Assembly (NCBI RefSeq): GCF_900637665.1
Contig: NZ_LR134386.1
Span: 1,542,501 to 1,606,500, forward strand
Direction of reading: 5' to 3'
Length of the DNA stretch: 64,000 nt
From: Chryseobacterium nakagawai
Lineage (GTDB): Bacteria > Bacteroidota > Bacteroidia > Flavobacteriales > Weeksellaceae
Made by a program: the position numbers and the translations under genes. Shown here piece by piece: positions 58,401 through 64,000 of the stretch. Numbering within the stretch: position 1 is the stretch's first letter; every line of letters begins with the position of its first letter. The notes beneath the pieces are model-generated. The model was not told where the DNA came from. It did not search any database and saw nothing but the letters and a program-made list of their open reading frames with translations.

Positions 58401-60889
58401 TGGGATTAGCCCATAAGCCGATGATTATCGGGCTGAAAGCAAATATACCTGCCATTGCCGAAGACTACCGTAAAGCCTATCCACACGCCAAAATCCTTTA
58501 TCCGGGTATTGATGATTTTACGCCGAAAAAACGCCTGCGGATTTTCGGGGATATTAAAAATAATGATTGGGATTGCGTGATACTTACGCACGACCAGTTC
58601 GGAATGATACCGCAATCGCCCGAAATACAAAAGGAAATCCTCGAAATAGAACTGGACAGCGTAGAGCGCAATCTCGATGCCCTGAAATCGCAGGGCAAGG
58701 AAGTGACAAGGGGAATGCTCGCCGGGGTAATCAAGCGGAAAGAAAATCTTGAAGTAAAGCTGAAAACGCTGCAACACGATATTGAAAACCGTAAGGATGA
58801 TATTGTGGACTTTAAGATGATGGGCATAGACCATTTGTTTGTGGACGAAAGCCACCAGTTCAAAAACCTGATGTTCAACACCCGTCATACACGGGTTGCC
58901 GGACTGGGGAACGTGGACGGCAGCCAAAAGGCACTGAACCTGCTGTTTGCAATCCGCACCATTCAGGAGCGTACCAATGCGGATATGGGTGCAACCTTTC
59001 TTTCGGGTACAACCATCAGCAATTCATTAACGGAATTGTACCTGCTGTTTAAATACCTGCGCCCCCGTGCATTGGAAAAACAGGGTATTCATTCCTTTGA
59101 TGCGTGGGCAGCTATCTATGCACGGAAAACGACCGATTATGAATTTTCGGTAGCTAACAATATTGTAGCAAAAGAGCGTTTCCGCTACTTTATCAAAGTG
59201 CCGGAACTGGCACAGTTCTATTCTGAAATCACGGATTACAGAACGGCTAAGGATATTGGTATTGACCGCCCCACTAAGAACGAGGTATTGTACAACATAC
59301 CGCCAACGCCCGACCAAGAAGCCTTTATCCAAAGCCTGATGCAGTTTGCCAAAACGGGCGATGCTACTTTACTCGGTAGAGAACCATTATCGCAAAGGGA
59401 AGAAAAAGCAAAGATGCTCATTGCGACGGACTATGCCCGTAAGATGTCGCTCGATATGCGTATGGTAAGTGGTATATACGACGACCATCCTGACAACAAG
59501 GCTTCGCATTGTGCGGTAAATATCGCCAAGTATTACAACCAGTTCAACGCACAGAAAGGAACGCAGTTCGTTTTCTCCGATTTGGGAACCTACAAGCCCG
59601 GCGAATGGAACGTGTACTCCGAAATAAAACGCAAACTCGTGGAGGACCACGGCATACCTGCGCACGAAGTAAGGTTTATTCAGGAAGCGAAAAATGATAA
59701 GCAACGTAAGGAACTTATCAACGGAATGAACGAGGGCAAAATCCGTGTACTGTTCGGTTCTACAAGTATGCTCGGAACTGGCGTAAACGCACAGAAAAGA
59801 GCTGTTGCCGTTCATCATTTAGATACACCGTGGCGACCGTCTGACCTTGCCCAAAGGGACGGGCGGGCAATCAGAAAAGGCAATGAGATTGCCAAATTCT
59901 TTGCCGATAATAAAGTTGCTGTGATTATCTATGCAGTTGAAAAATCGTTGGACAGTTACAAATTCAACCTGCTGTATAATAAGCAGCTTTTCATCGACCA
60001 GTTAAAGACTAACAACCTGACCAAAAGAACGATTGACGAGGGAAGTATGGACGAAAAATCGGGAATGAACTTTTCGGAATATGTGGCAATCCTGTCAGGA
60101 AATACAGACCTGTTGGATAAAGCCAAACTGGAAAAACAGATTGCCGGACTGGAAAGCGAAAAGCAGGCGTTCAACCGCTCTAAATCCAGTGCCAAATTTA
60201 AGGTACAGGATTATATGGAAATGTTGCAAAGCACTCAATCCCGTTTGAGCCGGATGAGTACCGACTGGGAAAACTTACAGCAACGCCTGCAAAAGCGTTC
60301 GGACGGTACAATCGAAAACCCTGTGCTGTTAGATGGCTTGCCGCCCAATGCAAATCCGAAACAAATAGGCGCAAAACTGAACGAGATTGCGAACAAAGCC
60401 CCCACGGCAGGCGACTATCGTGAAATAGGCAACCTCTACGGGTTTCAATTATTGGTTAAAACAGAACTTCCAAAGGATAATTCAACACTCGAAAGGGTCA
60501 ATAGATTTTTTATAACTGGCGAGGGCAATATCAAGTACACCTACAATAACGGTCTGATGGCAAAAGACCCCGAAACCGCCGCAATGAATTTTTTAAGGGC
60601 TTTGGAAAAACTTCCGGGCTTTGTGAAGCAGGAGCAGGAGAAAATCGCTGAAATACAAAAAGACCTGCCGATACTTCAGGAAGTGGTTAACGGTACTTGG
60701 GCTAAGGAAAGTCGATTGAGTGAGCTTAAAACGGAACTGGCTGCCGTAGAAAGAAAGATACAGCTATCTATTACGCCGGAAACCAAACAAGATGCTTCGG
60801 AGCAGGCAGAAAAGCAGAATGAAGCCCCAAAGGTGCAGGAAAGCATTATACGGACAAAAGGCGTTCATTCACCTCGTGGCGTATTATAA
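55451..60889 (+). CDS. Giant ICE N6-DNA methylase/SNF2-type helicase fusion
   Basis: 1812 residues from ATG 55451 (a TTG at 55442 is 3 codons upstream). N-terminal adenine-methylase domain: SAM motif [15 protein letters not shown] (~128-142) and catalytic NIPFGD (~195). A linker with Pro/Gln/Lys tracts spans ~400-530. SF2/SNF2 helicase core: [17 protein letters not shown] (~965), [13 protein letters not shown] (~1130), [15 protein letters not shown], and the C-terminal motif [14 protein letters not shown] (~1468). The last ~300 residues are coiled-coil-like. A barbed defence or transfer protein of unknown target, present in most Bacteroidota ICEs of this type. Confidence 0.92.
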   Translation: MGFSKKQHLQLNIDALRIAFKLEKEKRQATVGERLLMMRYSGFGGLKFVLNPVENEIDINHWRKTEHDLFPLTQELHQLLKENSEDDKQYRRYVDSMKSSVLTAFYTPPKVIDAISSALRDKGLHIDKFLEPSAGIGSFIQSFSENQKASVTAYEKDLLTGKILKQLYPESNIRINGFEEIPEREQNNYDIIASNIPFGDTSVFDLSYSRSRNSAKEQAARSIHNYFFLKGADMLREGGLLAYITSQGILNSPKNEPIRRALMQDNNLVSVVRLPNNLFTEYAGTEVGSDLIILQKNTAKQNLTDREDLFCQSKPTEYNTPGNALFQDGTRIIHTDQKLDTDPYGQPALIYTHKDGVEGIAKDLKQMLSEDFGNHLNLNLYKGERNDEPMIQIPIEPKVTPPVIDPAIVQQKPQLITTPVVHQESPQELKQLSIFDLFESAGEPVMVLAPPKRTTQNKRQSSNKRRGTIGRQPDLFSSARQQPYTPLKSNGATNGKSQVNSKKQEAIGDLFSQINGNGQSDKTAIPVTDINTVPEPAPYSGELQLFHRNDCLVVDNGWVGYLQEVDKEDKKAIFHPLQLPSAQKARAEAYIAVRDSYINLYQKEAEKQTEHREERETLNLLYDAFTKKYGNLNTADNAKLIKTDSAGKEIPYLERVIGGIIHKADIFSRPVSFSTTTLATDNPEEALAASLNKYGNVDLDFMSEISSLPADTLKEALHGRLFYNPLQQEYEIAERWIAGNVVEKADEVRAYLENYPDDTEAKESLTALEEARPKRIEFEELDFNLGERWIPTGIYARFASHLFDADVLVHYSESSDDFSVKCHQGNMHIWEKYAVKAESRTFDGIALLKHALVNTTPDITKKVMVGDQEVKVRDMEAIQMANTKIDEIRTAFTDWLHAQNDEFKNRLTDQYNDTFNCFVRPNYDGSHQEFPGLDRKGAGIEDLYSSQKDTVWMIKLNNGAICDHEVGAGKTLIMCTAAQEMKRLGLAHKPMIIGLKANIPAIAEDYRKAYPHAKILYPGIDDFTPKKRLRIFGDIKNNDWDCVILTHDQFGMIPQSPEIQKEILEIELDSVERNLDALKSQGKEVTRGMLAGVIKRKENLEVKLKTLQHDIENRKDDIVDFKMMGIDHLFVDESHQFKNLMFNTRHTRVAGLGNVDGSQKALNLLFAIRTIQERTNADMGATFLSGTTISNSLTELYLLFKYLRPRALEKQGIHSFDAWAAIYARKTTDYEFSVANNIVAKERFRYFIKVPELAQFYSEITDYRTAKDIGIDRPTKNEVLYNIPPTPDQEAFIQSLMQFAKTGDATLLGREPLSQREEKAKMLIATDYARKMSLDMRMVSGIYDDHPDNKASHCAVNIAKYYNQFNAQKGTQFVFSDLGTYKPGEWNVYSEIKRKLVEDHGIPAHEVRFIQEAKNDKQRKELINGMNEGKIRVLFGSTSMLGTGVNAQKRAVAVHHLDTPWRPSDLAQRDGRAIRKGNEIAKFFADNKVAVIIYAVEKSLDSYKFNLLYNKQLFIDQLKTNNLTKRTIDEGSMDEKSGMNFSEYVAILSGNTDLLDKAKLEKQIAGLESEKQAFNRSKSSAKFKVQDYMEMLQSTQSRLSRMSTDWENLQQRLQKRSDGTIENPVLLDGLPPNANPKQIGAKLNEIANKAPTAGDYREIGNLYGFQLLVKTELPKDNSTLERVNRFFITGEGNIKYTYNNGLMAKDPETAAMNFLRALEKLPGFVKQEQEKIAEIQKDLPILQEVVNGTWAKESRLSELKTELAAVERKIQLSITPETKQDASEQAEKQNEAPKVQESIIRTKGVHSPRGVL

Positions 60890-60895
60890 TAGTCG

Positions 60896-61726
60896 TTACT
60901 TTTCGTCCTTTTCGTCCATTTTTTTTATTAGGGCTTCACAGAGGCTGTCAAGGAATTTGGTTCGGTTTATCTTACGGGCTTTCAGTTCCATAAACGTGTG
61001 GTAAAAATCGCCTAACTCAATATTAAAGGCTTCTTCAAAAGTTTTAGCTATCAATTTTATGTCTGTATTCCCATTGTTAAATACACCGTGGGAGTACAGT
61101 GCATATATGAGTTCCGTCAGTGCCGTTTTACTTGCCGTCCATTTCAATGAATTGTCCGAACCCCTTTTCACATTGATGTTATTGAGCCTGTCTTCCAAAT
61201 AAACTTGTATCAGGTCATTGGCAATAATCTTGGCAACCTTATAATCGTGTGAAGTAGAAAAACGATGGTCTGCTTCAAAATAAAATGTGTCTAACCACAG
61301 CCTTATATCGTGCTTGCCACGCACAAAGAATTTTTCGTCAACGAAAGAATTATTGCTGCGGTAATACTTGTAAAAATCAAGGTTGTTTTCAAAGAACCTT
61401 TTTAGCTTTTTCAGTTCTTTGGTAAAATATTTCTTGGTACGCTTGTTCCCGTAGGGTCTTCTTGTTTCGATTTTATAGATGGCATTGTAGTAGATGAGCT
61501 TTGAAACAATAACAGGTTTCTGATACTTGAAAAAATGGATTTCTTCTTCCATATTCTTAAAGTCATTTTTCAGTACAAAGTCCTTTAAGTCGGCAAGGCT
61601 TTGTATGATATGGTGTATAACGGCTTCAATTCTTTTTATGGGGCAGTCGGTTTCAATCTCCAGTTCCTGGATTGCAGTTTCCAATTTAAGATATGTTTCA
61701 TTGTAAAATTTATCCATTCGCTTCAT
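60896..61726 (-). CDS. RteC-family ICE regulator, copy 2
   Basis: 276 residues. Same family pattern as the copy at 42425: EEEIHFFKYQKPVIVSKLIY, FYKYYRSNNSFVDEKFFVRG, SHDYKVAKIIANDLIQVYL, WTASKTALTELIYALYSHG. Converges on the methylase-helicase gene with 6 bp between stops. The two copies are well diverged, so this is not a recent duplication. It may control the copper cargo or another excision step. Confidence 0.9.
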   Translation of the reverse strand: MKRMDKFYNETYLKLETAIQELEIETDCPIKRIEAVIHHIIQSLADLKDFVLKNDFKNMEEEIHFFKYQKPVIVSKLIYYNAIYKIETRRPYGNKRTKKYFTKELKKLKRFFENNLDFYKYYRSNNSFVDEKFFVRGKHDIRLWLDTFYFEADHRFSTSHDYKVAKIIANDLIQVYLEDRLNNINVKRGSDNSLKWTASKTALTELIYALYSHGVFNNGNTDIKLIAKTFEEAFNIELGDFYHTFMELKARKINRTKFLDSLCEALIKKMDEKDEK

Positions 61727-61865
61727 TTTGATGTAATATATTATTGGTTAATACAGAAAAGCTAACACTGTTCGTATTAGCTTATGATGCAATTACTGCT
61801 TAAAAAAATTCAACCTCTACCGTATTGATGATGGAACGATAGATAGATTTTTGTTGCATACTTTA

Positions 61866-61966
61866 AAGGGTTGTAGTATGATGCAGGTTAGTCTTTGCGA
61901 ATTACACCTGCATCACCTCCTTTTTTTTACCGATATTTTTTTACGGTTATGCAGTTTACAACCCTT
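61866..61966. repeat. Nested inverted-repeat element upstream of rteC copy 2
   Basis: Outer arms AAGGGTTGTA (61866-61875) and TACAACCCTT (61957-61966); inner arms GATGCAGGT (61880-61888) and ACCTGCATC (61906-61914) followed by ACCTCCTTTTTTTT. ACCG...CGGT flanks sit in between. On the minus strand it reads AAGGAGGTGATG, a near-perfect anti-anti-Shine-Dalgarno string, but with only a 3-codon frame. Could be a structured RNA, an attenuator or an element junction. Confidence 0.5.
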
Positions 61967-61978
61967 AGTTATTTAATT

Positions 61979-64000
61979 TTAATAAGTCAATGCCAGCCCC
62001 ACACCAAAGCCCATATCGCTATCATAGTGGGTACGTATACCTATATTCTTATTAATGATATATCTAAGTTCTGCCATATACTCAAAATCTGTGTTGACCA
62101 TAAAGCCGCCTCTTAATCTTTTCGAGATAGGAATATCCTCACGCATCAACGATAGCCTTACAATACCATCGTGATATACCTCTGCCTGAAAATTAACAAG
62201 CATTGGCAAAGTGTACATAACACCTAAGCTAACAGCCCTGCGTGTATCTTTTTCATTCTTTTGCCCGAACAGATTTGTTTCGTGTTCGTCTATCCCCATT
62301 TTACGATAACGCCAGTCAAAGCCAATAAATGGCATGAGCCATTGCATTTTACCGATATATCGCCCCAAGTGGGTTTCAACTTCATAACCGTGCATATCAT
62401 TGTAACCTAAACGCCATTCTGTACCCAAGCTCCATCTTGCGTTTTGGAGCATTGCCTCTCCGTCATTACCATTGGTGGCAAAATCATTCTGCGCCATGAA
62501 ATGGGGCATATTGCTTTCCCTCTGTAATGCTTTATAGGCTTTAGCCTTATCGGGTAAGTATGGGTTTTGGTAGTCGCCTACGGCAAACACCCTGTTCATT
62601 CCCGACATCATGTGATATAAGATATGGCAATGGAAGAACCAGTCGCCGTCCACGTTTGCTGCAAATTCAAGGGTGTCTGTTTCCATCGGCATAATATCAA
62701 TGATATTTTTAAGCGGTGCATTTTCACCTTTGCCGTTCAATACCCTAAAATCAAATCCGTGGAGGTGCATCGGGTGGCGCATCATAGAGTTGTTATGAAT
62801 AGTAATACGCAGTATTTCTCCTTTCTTAACGGGTATTTTATCCGTTTCGGAAAGCACCTTATTGTCCATGCTCCAAACGTAGCGGTTCATATTTCCGGTA
62901 AGGGTAAATTTTACATCTTTTACAGGCGCATCTTTGGGAAGTGTTGTATTGTAGGGAGATTTGAGCATGGCATAGTTTAAGGTAACAATATCTCCCAACG
63001 CATTTGCATTATAACGGTTGGGGTCATTATCCATGTTCATACCATCGTGCTTGCTGTGGTCTGCTTTCTTGCCTGCTTCGCCTGTAATTTCCGGGTACAT
63101 CACTACGTTCATATCCATTTGGTTCAGGCTCATATTCATACCCATATCGTCCAGGTCGCCATTCATCTTCATCATATCGTTCATCATCTTCATCCCCTCA
63201 AAATATTTCAATCGTGGAAGTGGAGAAATAAGCTGCTTGATGCCGTTACCTATAAAGTAGCTTGCCGATTGTGTCCTGTCCTCGGTTGTAGCTAAAAACT
63301 CATACGACAAACCATCGTCAGGAATGGTAACTACTATATCGTATGTTTCGGAAACCGCAATGATTAACCTGTCCACCTCAACGGGTTCCACATCGTTACC
63401 GTCATTTGCCACCACGGTAATCTTACCCCCGGCATAACGCAGCCAGAAATAGGAAGATGCACCACCATTGGATATACGGAGCCGCACCTTATCCCCCGCC
63501 TTTAAGGTTTTACCATCAACCGTTTTTAGCTCCGGCGCATTGCTGCCATTAATAAGGATTTTATCATAATACACATCGCTTACGTCCATTGCCAGCATCC
63601 GTTTCCATTCATTCTTTACTTTTATGCCAAATTTCCCCTCTCTAATAGCTTCAACGTATGATTGCGTAGCCCCTTTTTTGATGGCAGCCCAATCATTGGC
63701 ATTGTGCAACATCCGGTTAATGTTGTTGGGATTATAATTTGTCCATTCGCTTAGGATGATGGGCACAGTGGGCAAATCGTCAATCCCTTTCCTAAAGGTC
63801 TTATCATCCTCACGTTTTTTCATTACAAAATTGCCGTACATTCCTATCTGCTCCTGCAATCCTGAATGGGAATGATACCAGTGCGTACCGTGCTGAATAA
63901 TAGGGAAACGATAGGTATAGGTAGTACCGGGCTTAATCGGCTGTTGTGTAAGATGGGGTACACCGTCCTCTTTATTGGGCAGGAATACGCCGTGCCAGTG
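61979..64000 (-). CDS. copA: Multicopper oxidase fused to a CopB-like beta-barrel (5' end outside window)
   Basis: At least 673 residues; the frame continues past 64000. The codons at the edge already contain HWHGVFLPN, and HGTHWYHSHSG follows, both type-3 copper motifs, so the ATG at 63859 is internal. A methionine-rich copper-binding section (MKMMNDMMKMNGDLDDMGMN) lies in the middle, and the last cupredoxin ends HPMHLHGFDFRV and FHCHILYHMMSGMN (T1 copper). After it, ~190 residues resemble CopB/PcoB: YEVETHLGRYIGKMQWLMPF, NFQAEVYHDGIVRLSLMRED, ending in GVGLALTY with a terminal aromatic as in outer-membrane barrels. Oxidises Cu(I) for resistance; the fusion likely tethers it to the outer membrane. 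Confidence 0.88.
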   Translation of the reverse strand, partial: HWHGVFLPNKEDGVPHLTQQPIKPGTTYTYRFPIIQHGTHWYHSHSGLQEQIGMYGNFVMKKREDDKTFRKGIDDLPTVPIILSEWTNYNPNNINRMLHNANDWAAIKKGATQSYVEAIREGKFGIKVKNEWKRMLAMDVSDVYYDKILINGSNAPELKTVDGKTLKAGDKVRLRISNGGASSYFWLRYAGGKITVVANDGNDVEPVEVDRLIIAVSETYDIVVTIPDDGLSYEFLATTEDRTQSASYFIGNGIKQLISPLPRLKYFEGMKMMNDMMKMNGDLDDMGMNMSLNQMDMNVVMYPEITGEAGKKADHSKHDGMNMDNDPNRYNANALGDIVTLNYAMLKSPYNTTLPKDAPVKDVKFTLTGNMNRYVWSMDNKVLSETDKIPVKKGEILRITIHNNSMMRHPMHLHGFDFRVLNGKGENAPLKNIIDIMPMETDTLEFAANVDGDWFFHCHILYHMMSGMNRVFAVGDYQNPYLPDKAKAYKALQRESNMPHFMAQNDFATNGNDGEAMLQNARWSLGTEWRLGYNDMHGYEVETHLGRYIGKMQWLMPFIGFDWRYRKMGIDEHETNLFGQKNEKDTRRAVSLGVMYTLPMLVNFQAEVYHDGIVRLSLMREDIPISKRLRGGFMVNTDFEYMAELRYIINKNIGIRTHYDSDMGFGVGLALTY

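Noticed and set aside
61880-61928. Ordinary terminator for the copper oxidase gene
   Set aside because: The T tract is on the plus strand while that gene is on the minus strand, so it cannot end it; reported as a structured element instead.

Overview
The window comes from a member of the Bacteroidota, most likely Chryseobacterium or a close Weeksellaceae relative. Evidence: AT-rich DNA, TAnnTTTG promoter elements with almost no Shine-Dalgarno sequences, a Bacteroidota-type VI secretion (T6SS) effector locus, a flavobacterial zeaxanthin operon, a LytS/LytTR pair, and a CTnDOT-like integrative conjugative element (ICE) backbone with RteC proteins. Genus assignment is by resemblance only.

Layout. 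(1) 1-8.5 kb, T6SS: the 3' end of a TssD/Hcp-like gene, VgrG, a DUF2931 lipoprotein, a DUF2235 (Tle1-like) lipase, an unknown protein, a PAAR-like/GH19 wall hydrolase with an overlapping exported partner, and a frameshifted secreted-protein gene. (2) 8.6-17 kb: a DUF6438 protein; a TPR histidine kinase split by one in-frame stop, plus its LytTR regulator; a duplicated LytTR-type operator/promoter module enclosing a possible small RNA; a secreted target gene; DoxX; and an unlisted 59-residue double-glycine-leader peptide. (3) 17.3-26.5 kb: an AraC regulator divergent from a one-directional cluster of three aldo/keto reductases, two exported hydrolases, a flavodoxin lipoprotein, a carboxymuconolactone-decarboxylase-like protein and a cupin lipoprotein. 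A 28-bp repeat lies before the first reductase and before the flavodoxin gene. (4) 26.5-33 kb: housekeeping and stress genes (GT14 glycosyltransferase, DEAD-box helicase with long leader, cold-shock protein, MaoC hydratase, CsbD-like protein, Ca2+/H+ antiporter). (5) 33.1-33.9 kb: a decayed IS3-type transposase. (6) 34-41.8 kb: a MarR-led carotenoid operon (crtI, crtB, SRPBCC protein, crtZ, lycopene cyclase) running into photolyase and ferrochelatase, then a Crp/Fnr regulator. (7) 42.2-64 kb: ICE DNA, visibly more GC-rich. Backbone genes (RteC, two HTH proteins, DUF3945, topoisomerase III, ORF6N protein, DUF1896, methylase-helicase, second RteC) flank cargo for chromate, arsenite and copper. 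No integrase, relaxase or tra genes are visible, so the element continues beyond the window.

How the genes work together. The T6SS block pairs a membrane-lipid and a cell-wall effector with nearby exported proteins that are plausible immunity partners. The carotenoid, photolyase and ferrochelatase genes form a light/photo-oxidative stress unit. The arsenic block is unusual in placing a lipoyl-carrier (GcvH-like) protein, a metallophosphoesterase and a cysteine-tailed DUF6428 protein between ArsR and the ACR3 pump. The most interesting unexplained items are that arsenic operon, the AraC-linked exported redox cluster with its shared operator, the LytTR twin promoter, the split kinase and the GG-leader peptide.
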